DNA from: Lathyrus oleraceus
Taxonomy: Eukaryota > Streptophyta > Magnoliopsida > Fabales > Fabaceae
Direction of reading: 5' to 3'
DNA length: 64,000 nucleotides
NCBI RefSeq assembly: GCF_024323335.1
Contig: NC_066583.1
Span: forward strand, 12,986,665 to 13,050,664
Positions 11,297 to 25,121 of the stretch are shown in pieces. The translations under genes and the position numbers were made by a program. The notes beneath the pieces were generated by a model. The model was not told the DNA's origin, did no database searches, and saw only the letters and a program-made list of their open reading frames with translations. The number at the start of each line of letters is the position of its first letter. Position 1 is the first letter of the stretch.

Positions 11297-14200
11297 TGTA
11301 GTGGGGTATTAGTTACCTTTAGATTTATTGACTAAATCAAAAGTAAATCATACAATTCGAGTCGCCACCGCACTTCTATTTATCCAAAGGAAAGGTTAGA
11401 AAGCCAACAAAAACCAAGAAGTTTTATAAAATCAAAAACTAATAAAAATGTCAGAGATCTGGGTAAGGGGTTGGTTATGTAATGGGAAGGTTTTAAGCAT
11501 CCAAAACATCCTTAGTACTCTAAGGGAGCCCTTTTTGCAAATTTGTATGGTAGGTTGGTATTTGTGAAAATATTTGTGCAAAACATGATTGGGGAGATGA
11601 GAAAAGAATATAAAAATTATTTACAATTTTTGTGTTTGAATGGATAAACCCATTGCCTACGTACCATCACAAAGGTAGGATCAAAACCTCGTAGTTCGGG
11701 GTATAAATCTCAAAAGAAGTTGGTGAATTGATTTGTCAAAAGCCTTAAGGTTATTTGTTATCAAAGGGAGAAAACTCAACCTAAACCAACAATCTACATT
11801 GTGAGGAGAGCTTCAACATACTAGTGAAGGATCCACCCTATATTAAGTATGGAAGACTTACAGTCCAATCACTAAGGATGAGGTGAGGTTTACATCAACC
11901 ACTATGATAACTCAAACCTATGGCTAATGTTTATCAAAAAAGTTTTCATAAAGGTGGTGATTGGAACCACAAAAACAATCTTGAGTGAGTTGTATTTACA
12001 AATTAGAAGTATTCACAAAATGAAGTCAAAGTTGACTTAAGATTCGATTCAAAATAAGTATTAATGAAAAGAGTTTGAAAAATCAAAGGCATAATGCCTA
12101 GGTTTCTAATTTTAAAACAATGTCAATGTTTGCACAAAATGAGTTTGGCTTGGGTTAGAGTGGAGAGAAGAAGAGAAGGGCTAGTCCTAAACATGCAAAG
12201 ATGAGGGAAGAGATAAAAACCCTTGGAGTTCCTTTCTTGAGATCATAAAGATGATTCAAGATGCTCATTTCCTTTGGACTTAGCAATTAACTCAAGCAAT
12301 CAAACAAATATTCAATCAAGCTCCTAGGATCTCCATTTGGCTTGTCTCTCTTAACTTAGATGCTTATGACAATGGTCCTTCTAACTATCTCAAGTTTGGA
12401 ATCCCTATCACACAAGAACAAACAATCAAAAAGTTCACAATGCAATAAGAGGAATGGACAAAGAGAGTTTAGATTAGGGGTCCTTTCAAGCCAACTTCAA
12501 GATTAAGCATTCTAAAGGCGTGAGGCCTAGTTGCTCTTTAACAAATTTAGCATTCTAAAGGCATGAGACCTAGTTGCTCTTGAACTCCATTAAGCCTAGG
12601 TTAGGTCCTAAGTCTAAGTCATTTCTCCTTTTTGAATTGGGTTACACAAACAATCACAAAAAACAAACACAAAGCAATAATATATTTATATACAATAATA
12701 AGCTCAAGTGACCAAAAGGAAAATAGCATAAACATAAACATGAGCTCAAATGAGCAAAGGGAAAAGACAATATGAATAAATGAGCAAGAAGTTAAATTGC
12801 ATTAAAGTAAATTGCAAGAATTAAATGCTTGAATTAAAGTTAGTGTTTGTAGTTAATGTTAGTGTGCCATAAGGCAATTTAGCGCTATGTTAAGCAATCG
12901 TAAGTGGACTAATGTAGTAGTCACACCTATCTGAGGCTGGTTATTAAAACTATAGGCAAATAAGCGCAAGTTAGAGATCATGACTAGTACGCCATAAGGC
13001 AATTTAGCGCAAGTTAATGTTAGTGTGCCATAAGGCAATTTAGCGCTATGTTAAGCAATCGTAAGTGGACTAATGCGCGCGCATGGTGATCATTAGTCCA
13101 ACGCGTAACAAAACAAATTAAAAAAAGTCAAACAAGGCAAAGGCTGATATTAAAAGGCTCATGTGAGATCCAAAGACCAAAGCTCTTCCACGTGGGGACG
13201 GTGGTGGAAACCACCGTCTTCTCCGGTGTGCAAACAGAAACCGGCCACCAGTTGCAGGTTTTGCAACCTCAACCAAATTACACGTGCCTTATACCAAATT
13301 AAAGCTGGGGTGATATACATCACCCCTGTAACCTTGGATTTCTCTCAAGATCCCTATGGAAGGAGAAATCTGAGATGGAAAATCCAAGTGTTCAATCTGA
13401 AATGCATCAATTCATGAAATTAAAGCCACCATTGGCTTTCCTCTCACACGAGAACTTAAGAGACCAAACAAACACAAGCAAAGCACAATATATGATGAGA
13501 TTCGAATCAAAACAGTTGAGATGTAAACCTTTGAAGTGCAGCTTCGATGAGCACGATCCAACCAAACTCTTACTTGCAGCTTGAACTTGAGGTATGGTAT
13601 GAGTGCAAGGCTAAGGAATAAGTGTTGAAGATCAACTGAGTTTGTTGAAATTCAAACTTGAAAAGAGAAATGAAAATTCAAAATTCCTTTGTGTGAGGTT
13701 GGGAATGGATTTCAGCAGAGCTTTAGGCGCCTTCAGGTTGATAATTGAATGAAGCAAGGTTCCTATATATAGCTGATATGCAAGGCAAGGTGAATGGAAT
13801 TCGTGTGCATGAAGCTTTGGGTCCTCCATGCATGGGCCTGTACAGGCGCATGTGAGGCCCAAAAGCTGATGGTTTTGCAAGCTGATAGCATAATGAATTG
13901 AAATGGACGTGCATTCTGAGCTACATTGGCTTGTGCATCAAGTTACAAAGTGTAATGCATAATTGATCACAAATGTTCCCCTCTTCGAAACTCACTCTTA
14001 GAATATCCAAACAAAGGCATGTGAGTAGTGGTTGGAAAGGTCTTGACATAAGGAACAGAAGCTATGTTGAACAAAAATCCATTTGGAGTTTGTAAAATTG
14101 TGAAAACTGGCCATGAAGTTTGCAGTAAAAAACATGTCTTTGAAAACTTTGCCAAAAGTGACCAACTTTAATCCTTTCTGTTTCAGTGATGCAAGCTTCA

Positions 14201-15292
14201 AATGGAAAAACCTCCAACATGAAAGTTGTAGATATTTTCAAGATGATCAATTTGGACTTAAAGTTTGCATCACTTGGATTTTTTATTAGAAAGTTATGGG
14301 CACTTGAAGTTGGACTTTTTCAAGATTCAATGGCTTTGGTCCAAAGTGACCTATAATGTTTTGTATTATCACATGTGTTTATTTTAGGATTATGAAATTT
14401 GATCCAACATAACATTTTAATTAGACATCGTAAGCTTCCCAATTCAATTGGTTTAACCTCAAAATCATAAAAAATGAGTGAGTTAGGTCCTTGGGAAGTT
14501 GACCCAAAATTAGGGTTTCAATCAAAATGACCTATAATGTATTGAAATGAATAATGACCTTCCAAGTTTCAAATGGATTTTTGATGAACATGAAAGTTGT
14601 TCATATGGTTCTTAAGAACATTTTTTAGCTTGGGGTCATCTTCATTTGACAAACATATCAAAAGTTAGGTCTCAATGGATTTCAATTTGGGTCAGATGAC
14701 TTGACTGGTCAACTTCTCAAGTCCAACCCTCAAATATTGATGAATGAATGATTCAGGATACTCAAATAAGCTCATATATGCACAAAATAGTGAATGAAAG
14801 AACTTCCCTTGATTGAATTTGATCATAGGTTGAGGTTGCTTCATGAGCAAGGCACAGTCAATGCACATATGAATTAGGGTTTCCTTGGGAAACAATCCTC
14901 AAGCCCCTTTGGTTATCTTGATCAAATTGGCAAATTGACATATTTGGGAGACATATATGATGATTGGGAGCTTTGGGAACGATTTTCATGCTTGCTTTCA
15001 TCTTTATCTGGCCACTTCATTGAGCATAGGAGCCTCCTAGGAGCAAGGGCACACATGATTGCTTAAGTTTCAAAACAAACAAGTTACTGACATGTTTTTG
15101 TGCTTTTGGTTAGTAAACAAAATAAGAAAAGTAATAATATACAATTCAAGCATGCTTGGTGATCTCAAACCAACTCACACAAGTCCCAACCCTAGGGTAA
15201 AGGAACCAAGATGCTATGATCCTTGAGGCAAAATGCAATGAGCAATGATATGATGCCATGAGGGATCTTAGGGTCAAAATTAGGGTCTTACA
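11297..15292 (-). repeat. Ogre-A 3' LTR (3,996 bp)
   Basis: The plus strand runs from TGTAGTGGGGTATTAG to AAAATTAGGGTCTTACA. It aligns along its length with the 5' LTR at 32131-37012. It lacks about 970 bp corresponding to 33824-34795 and carries filler DNA at that point (12991-13075). A TATA box lies at 13763-13772 (minus strand). Apparent ORFs within it are not conserved intact in the partner LTR. Confidence 0.9.
12991..13075. repeat. Templated filler DNA at a deletion in Ogre-A 3' LTR
   Basis: At the junction of a ~970-bp deletion relative to the 5' LTR, the sequence repeats upstream LTR text. Bases 12991-13010 copy 12866-12885 (GCCATAAGGCAATTTAGCGC), and 13012-13075 copy about 12851-12914. 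Such copies from neighbouring sequence are typical of synthesis-dependent end joining after a double-strand break. Confidence 0.8.
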
Positions 15293-15309
15293 GATGCCTC
15301 TATTTAAGG
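15293..15309 (-). promoter_or_regulatory. Polypurine tract of Ogre-A
   Basis: The minus strand reads CCTTAAATAGAGGCATC directly before the 3' LTR (TGTAAGACCC). It is the same layout as Ogre-C. Confidence 0.7.
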
Positions 15310-16611
15310 TCATTCTAACCGGAGATATGAAGGTTAAAATCTTCGTCTCGACGAGGTAGAATGGGCTTAAATAATAACAAAGAGACGAATTTTGGTCCCT
15401 AAGAGACCTCATAATGCAGATGTATGTATGCAAAAGTTAATATTCTGTGGGGATATGTGTCCACAAAGGAAAAAGAAATCCGGAGAAACTGAAAATCCAT
15501 AGGAGTAATACACTCACTAGGGAGACAGAGACTCTGGGGAAAATAGGGTAAAAATGCGTGAGCAAGTCACGACTTGAAAACTTGCTGGGAGACACGAAGG
15601 GATTCCCTGAAAATAAATCAATGGAAAGACTCGAGTTGACACCAAGATGCATGTATTGGGGAATATGCCAATACGGCAAAACTATCCACAAAGGGTACTT
15701 CAGATAAAAATCTGGACTCAGGTGGGGATGTCCACAAAGGACTCAGCTGAGGAAGAAACAACAAAATATTACCGGCTACTGGGTAATAAACTCGAAAAGA
15801 GACATGTGATCAAAAACCGGTATAAGGGTGAGAGAACAACATGCTCAGGGAGAAAGAATATCTAAGACCGGTATAAGGGTGAGAGATATCGATCATCCAA
15901 ACATCTGAGGAAAAATTTCAACTCAGGAAAATCTGACTCCACAGGGGACAAAAAGTCCTAATAGGGAGCAGAAGGAAGGAACACCAGGGATACCGGTTAC
16001 TGGGCATATAATAGGTGACCAACCAGGCGTGAATTGGGAACATATCCAAGACACTCATCCTCCAAAGGGAGGGCTGGAAAAGCAAACTCGACTACAGGAT
16101 AGACATTCGATTCCATAAGGAAATACGAATCTTACTCAACTGGGGAAGAACAAAGACTTCGACTGAAAAGTGCATGAGATATATTATCTATTAGCGTCAG
16201 AACGTAGATAACATACTCGCATGGAAGATTATCCACAACCGGTTACTGGGTTAATAAAGGATAGATCGACCGAAAAGAAAGGACATCAGGATACCGATTA
16301 TTGGGTATATAATGATGACCAATCAAGGGGAGAAACAATCATTACCAAACAGGGGTAAATGAAAGATGACTCAATGGGGGTAAATTGCTTAACAAAAGCA
16401 ATCATCCAGGAGATATATCTCCGGTTGCTGGGTGGTATACTCAAAGAATGAAGGAATATCAATACCGAATATAGGATAAAGATAACCAACAAAGAGGGGA
16501 TTACATCTACCGGTTACTGGGTAGAAAACCATAGAAGTAGGACTTACAACTACCGGTTATTGGGTAGAAGGCCACAACGTCCGCTGGGGAGAGAATGAAT
16601 AATTACTATTT
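15310..16611 (-). other. Ogre-A 3' untranslated region, distal part
   Basis: This is non-coding sequence with many degenerate repeats. On the plus strand, ACCGGTTACTGGGTAGAA-type motifs recur near 15990, 16240, 16425, 16510 and 16550, and ACCGGTATAAGGGTGAGAG appears at about 15820 and 15868. These are reverse complements of the CTACCCAGTAACCGGTAG part of the Ogre-C array, but spacing is irregular. It is separated from the proximal part by the solo LTR. Confidence 0.7.
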
Positions 16612-16616
16612 ACTGG

Positions 16617-19600
16617 TGTAGCGGTGTATTCGTTACCATTGGAAATATTGACTAAATCCAAGGTAAATCATACAAAGTCGAGTCGCTACCGCACTTCTAT
16701 TTATCCAAAGGAATGGTTAGAAAGCGAACAAAAACCTAAAAAGTTTTACAAACAAAACTAGTAAAAGAAACAGAGATCTGGGTAAGGGGGTTGGTTATGT
16801 AATGGGAAGGTGTTAGGCACCCAAAACATCCTAGGTACTCCTAGGGAGCCCTTTTCACGCTTGTCGTAAAGGTTATTGTTTATGAAAATTATTTTGTGCA
16901 AACATGATTGAAGAGATGAGAAAAGAATATACAAGTTTATTTACATTTTGTGTTTGGATGGATAAACCCATTGCCTACGTACCCTCTTATAAAAAGATTA
17001 GGATCAAAACCTCGTAGTTCGGGTAAAAGATTTCAAAAACAAATGAGTGGATTGATTGGTCCAAAAGCCTTAAGGTCTTTTGTTATCAAAGGGAGAAAAC
17101 TCAACCTGAAAAACCACAAGTCCACCATGTGAGGATAGCTTCAACATGCTAGTGAGGGGTTAACCCTATAATAAGCATGGAAGACTCATTGTCCATCACT
17201 AAGGACAAAGGTGAGTATTACATCTACCACAAAGATAACTCAAACCTAATAGCTAAAGGTTATGAAAAATTTGATTAAGAAGTGGACATATGGAACCACA
17301 AAAGAACATTTGAGTGGGTTATATTAACCAATTAGATCTGACTCCTAGCCACAAAAAGGAAACAGAATGCCAATATATGGACTTAGATCCGACTCCTAAC
17401 AACAACAAACAAACACCAAAGGCAAACACATCAAAAGCAATCAAGCAAACAATGCATCACACACTATATACAACCAAGAGGCTCAAACAAATGGGTGGGC
17501 TTTAGTCAAGAGGGGTCATATCAACCTCGACAAATAAGTCAAACTGTACAAGTGTAATTTGTAGCTCTTAACCACTAACATTGAAAGTTAGGGTGAAGCT
17601 GATCTAAATGGAAATGAGGATGAAACCTCATGCTCTTAACCCTAGCCTGGGTTAGCTCATGATAAAGAAAGCGTGGGGATCCAGAAAGAGGGATCCTATT
17701 CCACTTGACAGACATTGGACAAAGATCTTGGGTACTTGTTCATAAGCATCAGCACGTAGTGCGAGCATAATGAACGACTCACTGAATAACGGAGGATTGA
17801 TTGCTAATCCTTTTTATCCGTCAATTGCCTCTTCACTTAGGAGGACTTATCAAGTAACACATGCCTCATCTAGAGGTCTTTGGCACAATCTGTAAACAAA
17901 CACAAACAGAGCCTCTTAAGGAGGACTTCCAGCAAAATGCTTGCCAAAAAAGGTGACAGGACTTCCAGACTACATGAAGTAAGAGAATAGCTACCTAAGT
18001 GGTGTATCAACCACAATTCAAAGCTCAAGCAAGAGCTAAAAGCAAGCAACTAAGGTACCTGTACAAAGGCTAACCAGTTAGTACTTCAGACATAAAAATC
18101 AGAAAACAAACAGTGAAACCATCCAACTGTACACAACTCAATGAACAATTGTCAAGCACTCAAATGAGCTCAAGCCTATCACTTAGAATCCTACAAAACA
18201 AACAAAAGATAGAATTCAAATCATTTTCATCTCATAAAGTGAGACCAAACCAACCATCAATGCTAAATGTCCAAACCTGAAACACAAAGCACAATTAGTT
18301 TATGCACAAAACACTAGTACAAAGACTAGGTTCAAAACCAAACCAAATGATTAAAACAGAAGTCAATCTTTTGCACAAAGCAAGTTCAAACATGTCATAA
18401 AATGTCCTCAAAAGGACCAGCATCAATTCAAAGAGGAAAGGCATCAAATGGTTCATGCTATGCAAAGACCAACAAATGAGCTCAAAATGGACATCCAATT
18501 TAGAAAATCCAAATTAAATCAGAAATGTATGCCAAGGCTATGAAATTTTTTATGCAAGCTCCTCATGTTATGAACAATCATCATGCAAAAAATCAACTCC
18601 AGAAAGGTTCAAATGATAGGTGAACAAAAATGCACAAATGCAATGTCAAAAATGTGACTTAAATTGTCACACTACATCTTCATGTGTCAAAAACAGTGAT
18701 AGCATATGAGAAAAATTCCAAACCAGTGCTCAAAAATCATATCATGAGTGAAGATCAAGCATACAAAAAATCAGATCAATTGGATCAACAATGAAGATTT
18801 CACAAAGCATTGAACACAACATATCAAAATGGCATGGCATGGAATCAAAAATCACACATAGAAAATCCAGCAATCCACAAATCATGAAAATAATATCAAA
18901 AAATAATAGACATTAAAACAGAACTATGAAAAAAAATTGGAGTTAATTTGGAGCATTTTACTATTTTTTATGATTTTTTAAAGATGAGAAAAATAATATG
19001 AAATAACAAAATAAAATGGAGGGAAATAATATTTGAATTAATCCAGAATTAATCAGAACCATTGGATAAAGCGCGAAATGCAATCACACGGCTCATATTC
19101 AAATGCCAAAACGCACAGTTTTATTAAACAGTCAACATGCATGGTCAGTAAGTCAAGGCACACGCAAGCGAGTCAAAGCAATTAGGACCAATGGAATGGA
19201 CAAGTAAGCAAACACACATGGCAACGTGCAAGCTAAATGAAACGCAACGTTTCATTTATTACATGGCAAGCATAGTCAGCATTCAACGCAACACATGGCA
19301 CAGTCAATGGAATCATGGCCAATTAAACAGACACGTGAGGTACACATGGAGGCCACACGGGATAAACCCTAAACAAAACCAGACGCCGGAGCTGTAGCTC
19401 CGGTCGTCTTCCCCGGCCAAGCTCCGGCGGATTCACGACAAAAAATTTCCAGAAACGAACAACTTGTACATCAATCGAACTGTATTTCAACCAGGAGTCC
19501 AAATATCATATTCAAATCAACTAATTCATGCTAGGTTTTACGGATCGGACAAAAACATTATCATGAACAAAACTTCCATTTCATCATACAACCTCAATTC

Positions 19601-21193
19601 TAAGCCAAATCAAGATCTAAATATATCAGCATGCTCAACTAAGTGAGATCTACACAATTATAACAAGAAAATAGCAAAAGGAGAAGATTGATTTGAAGTC
19701 ACCTTGAACTTGAAGCTTCTGAATTCGTGTCCTCGAGTACTCTACAACTCCAGATCTACTATACTTTCCTTGCCTTGAAGCTTTGAGGAAAAAGAATCAA
19801 CTGAAAACGCTTGGATCTGCTTCAATTTCAAACATCCATTTCCATGAAGATGCACTTGAACAGCTCGAATATGGACTGAATTGATCAAACCAATGGTTGA
19901 TTCTTGCTCAATGAAGCATGCTGATCAAGAATCTACAAGAATATTGAAGAATTGTGTGGAGAAATTCAAGTTTCGAAGAGAGAGAAAAATGGAGGGAAAT
20001 GGAAAATTTGAGATCTGAAATTCTGTTATCAGCAATTGAGATTAGGGTTTGGCTTTTATATGGTGTGCTAATGACACTGAAAACCAAATTAGCCTTGTAC
20101 TAATCATGATTAAGGAGTTATAAGGCAATTGTAAAAAATGCACATTAAGCTCATGTAGCCATATTGCACGTGCCAAATCTCATGCGATGCTTGGAATTCA
20201 CTCCAAATTATCCCATGGTCATGATGGAATGATTAATTTGCTTCTACCATAAGCCAATTTTGAATTGTAGAAATTCCCTCCAAAATGAACATGAATGAAA
20301 TAGCGAGCATACAAGCTTCTCTCATGCATGGCAAAGCTTGTTTTGAGAAGTATTGGTCATGAGGAGTATTTTGCAAAAAGAATGGACCAAATTGGAGCTT
20401 TGTATCAAAAGTTAGGCCATTTTGAATTTCCATGTATACTTTGTGATCAAAAGACCATAACTTCTCAACCAATCATCATATGGACATGAAATAGGACTTT
20501 TTGAAAAGGGGAGACAAAGATATTCAACTTTCATGTTCACCAAAAATCCATTTAAATCTTCTTTGATGTTGAAAAGTCAAGTTGAATATGGACCAGAAAC
20601 TTTCCAAATTTGGAAACTTTGAATTACAGGTCACTTTCCATTTTTAGTAACTTTTGCCATGACTTTTGAATCTTCAAGATAGATCATTAAAATGACAAAT
20701 AGACTTCATTTGAACATGAATGAGGTGTCTCAACTCATTTTCCCAACTCATAGCCCTTAGTTGACTGCACAGTTGACTTTTCTGGTCCTCAGATGACCTT
20801 GAAATGTCTGATTAGCTTGAGCCTTTACCACTTGGGGAAATTGCATCAAAATGAAACCCTAGCTCACATAAGCTCTATATAATGATCATGTGGTCCTCAT
20901 CTCAAGAAAAATACTTCATCTCTTACACAGAAGATCTCCTTGAAGCTCTTTGACCTGATGATTGCTTAAGCTACAAAACAAAATGTTAATGACATATTTT
21001 TGTGCTTTTGGTTAGTGAATAAAACAAGAAAAGCAATGATATACAATTCAAGCATGCCTGGTGATCTTCAAACCACTCACAAGAGATCCCTACCCAAAGG
21101 GAAAGGAAGCCAAGATGCTCAATGATCCTTTAGGCTATGTAATGCAATGCTATGATGTCATGAGGGATCTTAGGGGAAAATTGGGGTCTTACA
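16617..21193 (-). mobile_element. Solo LTR B (4,577 bp) of an Ogre-type element inside Ogre-A 3' UTR
   Basis: The plus-strand ends are TGTAGCGGTGTATTCG and AATTGGGGTCTTACA. The 5-bp duplication ACTGG flanks it exactly (16612-16616 and 21194-21198), and on both sides Ogre-A 3' UTR text resumes, so no internal region belongs to it. This is the signature of unequal intra-element LTR recombination. It carries a TATA box on the minus strand (20054-20061). It is the same family as the solo LTR at 38301-48815 but shorter by about 0.4 kb, and it contains one copy of a 50-bp unit that is triplicated there. Confidence 0.93.
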
Positions 21194-21198
21194 ACTGG

Positions 21199-23348
21199 GT
21201 AATTAATTACCTAAACCACAGCGAACTGCAGGGGAAATAATAAGAAAAGGGTCAATCTAGGAACAAACTAGAAAGACACAATGAATCAAGACTCAACCCA
21301 ATGAGGATATAACTCAGGGGGGTAATTCCATCCCAATACATATTTAGGGAGGAAACTGAAACCTTAATCATCCACGAGGACATAACTCAGTGGGGAATGA
21401 TGAAGGAAAGATAGACACTTTCTGCCTATGAGGCTGACTCTATATGGAGAGATCAGACACAATCATCTGCTTGGGGAGGATCATTTCACCAATTGCAGGA
21501 GATAACAAGCAAAGATATATGGCAAAAGATGCAACATGAATATCTGAATGCTATGATTATGCATGTATATGTGTGGTTTATGTATGATTAATGCTGACAA
21601 ACAGACATATCTAACACAAACCGGTCCAAGGATCAATGGACAGACATCCGGTATAACATCTCAAAAGAGAAGGCCAGACCCACAGGAGAAAATCCAATCT
21701 GGTGGGGAGCATCTAATACCAGGAAACAACAATCACCGCTGGGGATCAAACAGAGTCGTTTCCAGGGACAATGACTAATGTTGGGGAATCAGAGACCACT
21801 GTTGGGGATTAGCAAAAGTCGTAACTACCAAATGCTGGGGATCTTCCAACTATTCTCAGGAACATGCAGAAAACATTTATGCCACCGGGAGCAGGAACAA
21901 ATTATTTTGATGGGGAAGCTATAGAGTCACCGCCAGGGATTTGCTGCTGAACAGACAAATGATCCGATGTAGAGGAAACTCTATCGAGGAGATCAACACG
22001 GATAGGATCCATCGTAGAAGAAACTCTACTGGGGAACTTATCAGTGGGAAAGATATAAAGCTCTATGGGGAACACCCACCAAATAGAAGTTTCAACAATC
22101 AAAATCCTTGCTTTCATCTACCGAAGAGATATCTCTGCCAAGGAGAGAGAACCAATTCTCTGTTGGGGAAGGACACAACATCTTCAACACTAGTCCTGCT
22201 AGGAGGAAACTTTCCAATAAGGAGGGGAATACAAATATCAGGCTCTGATCAGGCAACTCCTCTAGGGAAGACTGAAGGCGATCATACTGGGGATAAACCG
22301 CTGTGAGCAACCCTACCGGGGATGAGTTGTAGGCAACATGTCGAGGAGAGATTACAAGCCAACCTGCTGAGGGCTTTCACTCATGCCGGGAATTCCTGCT
22401 TACTCTGCGGGAGATTTTCATTTATGCTAAGGGAAAGACCAACTTCCTCGAAAATAGATAACATATCAATTTTCATCAACCTATAAGGGACTTTAGGTCA
22501 GTCCACACAAGGGATGACAACCATATAATTGATAAAACGCAAATGCCAAACTCAGACTCTCTAGGGATCTAAGGACGGAGGTATACACATCTCCCGAAAG
22601 ATCAAGGCCAAAACTCCAGATTCCCTGGGGACTTGATGATGTATCACCTTTCTCTGCACTTGCTGAGGAGACAACCTGAAAGATGATGAAGAGAAAACAA
22701 ATGTGCTAGGAATATGAACAAATGTCTTACCCTTTTGGAAATCGTACTATCCTTGGGAGAGCACCGAAGACATTCCGTATATCCTTTCAATCATTGTGAA
22801 TGTTCACTTTGTTTAAAAACAGTTTTACAAAAACTTTATTTGTTTAAAACAATGATATTTATAAATTAAAACATGCAAACATTTGTTAAACAAAAACAAA
22901 TAAGTGTGCGAAAAATTGGATAAAGGCTCAAATTTATTTGATAGAATGGTAGTCCGCAAATGGCGAGACTCCATGGATCTTTACAAAATTTTAAATTGGT
23001 GATATATATTGGAAAAAGGGCTATGTTGAACATAATGACAATTTCTCCACCAACTCTGGATCCAATGTATTTGAAGCTTCAGTTGACGATGACTGAGTGA
23101 GAATCTTTGACAGACGACAGCTGGTAGAACAAAGTCTTGTCAAGATGCAGTTACTCGCCAAATCCCTAATTTTTGCCTAGATTACCCTAGGGTGAGGTAC
23201 TCAATCTAGCGGGATATATATATTCATCTTTTTGTGTCTCTAACTTTTACCTGGATCTCCCTTTCGGGTTTTCAATCCACCGAGACGCTCATTTTTGCCT
23301 AAGTCGCCCTTTCGGGTTTTTAACTTAGCGAGCTATTCTATTTTTATT
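21199..23348 (-). other. Ogre-A 3' untranslated region, proximal part
   Basis: About 2.1 kb between the solo LTR and the integrase stop. It contains recurring GGGGA/CTGGGGA motifs near 21460-22340, and two CCCTTTCGGGTTTT motifs at 23260-23320 matching the GAAAACCCGAAAGGG pair of Ogre-C. No ORF has a recognisable product; a 121-aa plus-strand ORF at 21941-22306 looks fortuitous. Confidence 0.65.
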
Positions 23349-24566
23349 TTAGGCGAAGTATTTCTTGACTGCATCTGAATACACAGGATGAGTGAAATCC
23401 TCCCCATCCATAGTTGTAAGTATCAAAGCACCGCCTGAAAAGGCTCTCTTGACAACATATGGACCTTCATAGTTTGGAGTCCACTTGCCCCTGGAATCGG
23501 GCGCGAAAGACAAGACTTTCTTGAGCACGAGGTCACCTTCTCGAAACACACGAGGCTTAACCTTCTTATCAAAGGCTTTCTTCATCCTTTGCTGATACAA
23601 CTGACCATGGCACATGGCAGTTAATCTCTTCTCTTCAATCAAATTCAGCTGGTCATAACGACTCTGAACCCATTCAACCTCAGTCAACTTGGCTTCCATC
23701 AAGACTCTCATTGATGGGATCTCAATCTCCACGGGGAGCACAACCTCCATGCCATATACAAGGGAGAAAGGGGTTGCCCCTGTTGAAGTGCAGACAGATG
23801 TACGATAACCATGCAAAGAAAATGGTAGCATCTCATGCCAATCTTTGTACGTAACAACCATCTTCTGGATAATCTTCTTGATGTTCTTGTTAGTAGCTTC
23901 AACAACCCCATTCATCTTGGGTCTATATGGAGAAGAATTATGATGTGCAATCTTGAACTCACTACACAGCTCTTTCATCATCTTGTTGTTCAAGTTAGAT
24001 CCATTATCAATAATGATCTTGTCTGGCACACCATAACGGCATATAAGTTGATTCTTGATAAACTTCACAACCACCTGCCTGGTCACGTTCGTATATGGTG
24101 TCGCTTCAACCCACTTGGTGAAGTAATCAATTGCTACGAGAATAAAACGGTGACCGTTTGACGCCTTTGGCTCTATCATGCCAATCATGTCAATTCCCCA
24201 CATAGAGAAAGGCCATGATGAAGAAATAACATTCAGAAGTGTCGGGGGAATATGGATCTTATCCGCATAAATCTGACACTTGTGACATTTCTTCACATAT
24301 TTGCAGCAGTCAGACTCCATTGTCAGCCAATAGTAGTCTGCTCTCAACATCTTCTTAGCCATAGCATGTCCATTGGAATGAGTACCAAATGAACCCTCAT
24401 GGACTTCAGTCATCAACAGGTCTGCTTTGTGTCTATCCACGCATTTGAGCAGAACCATGTCAAAATTCCTCTTATAAAGCACATCACCATTGAGGTAGAA
24501 ACTGCCAGATAATCTTCTCAAAGTCTTCTTATCTTTAACAGATGCCCCTGGCGGGCAAATATGACT
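23349..24566 (-). pseudogene. Integrase of Ogre-A (domain intact, upstream stop)
   Basis: An open 390-aa frame (24521-23349) carries a complete integrase. The N-terminal HHCC zinc finger comes first (H in EVHEGSFGTHSNGH, CHKC near 24280-24269). The DDE core has D in MWGIDMIG, D in IIIDNGSN and E in MNGVVEATN. The C-terminal block WTPNYEGPYVVKRAF ends at KKYFA. It would join element cDNA to chromosomal DNA in the nucleus. It is the C-terminal part of a polyprotein and is cut off from the second RNase H only by a TAG at 24567-24569, at a position where glutamine is likely. All pol pieces share one frame. Confidence 0.93.
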
Positions 24567-24569
24567 CTA

Positions 24570-25118
24570 GAGAAAATACTTGATATCATAATACCATGGC
24601 TTATCGTCTTTCACTTCTTCAACTGCAAATACGCGAGCTGGTCTATCCAAGCGCATCATAGTGATATTGGGAACTTCATTCCAATATTTCACCATAATCA
24701 TCGAAGCAAGTGTAGCAAGAGCATCTACCACCTGATTCTCATCTTGAGGGATATGATGGAAGTCAACCTCAGTAAAGAACGTTGAAATCCTCCTCGCATA
24801 ATCTCTATATGGGATGAGGCCAGGCTGATTCGTCTCCCATTCACCCTTAATATGATTAACAACAAGGGACGAATCACCATAAACATCAAGATGTTTGATC
24901 CTAAGATCAATACACTTTTCCAATCCCATAATACATGCCTCATATTCCGCCATATTATTCGTGCATTTGAAAGTTAGCCTTGCTGTAAAAGGAAAATGGG
25001 TTCCCTGAGGAGTAACAATCACTGCCCCAATACCATTTCCATATTGATTAACAGCGCCATCAAACACCATACCCCATCGGGAACCAGGCTCTGGCTCTTT
25101 ATCGAGCGTAGGCTTATC
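24570..25118 (-). pseudogene. Second (archaeal-type) RNase H of Ogre-A pol
   Basis: The frame 25070-24570 holds an additional RNase H between the usual RT-RNase H and integrase, a recognised mark of the Tat/Ogre branch. The catalytic acidic residues are visible: D in MVFDGAVNQ, E in NNMAEYEACIMGLE, D in VYGDSSLVVN and D in DENQVVDALATLAS. It is bounded by TGA at 25119-25121 upstream and TAG at 24567-24569 downstream, in the same frame as integrase and RT. It would degrade RNA in RNA-DNA hybrids. Confidence 0.9.
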
Positions 25119-25121
25119 TCA

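Noticed and set aside
13163..13584. 84- and 69-aa ORFs duplicated at 34886-35140 as conserved small proteins
   Set aside because: Both copies are in the two LTRs of Ogre-A, so the similarity reflects LTR identity. The second ORF is not preserved in the partner.
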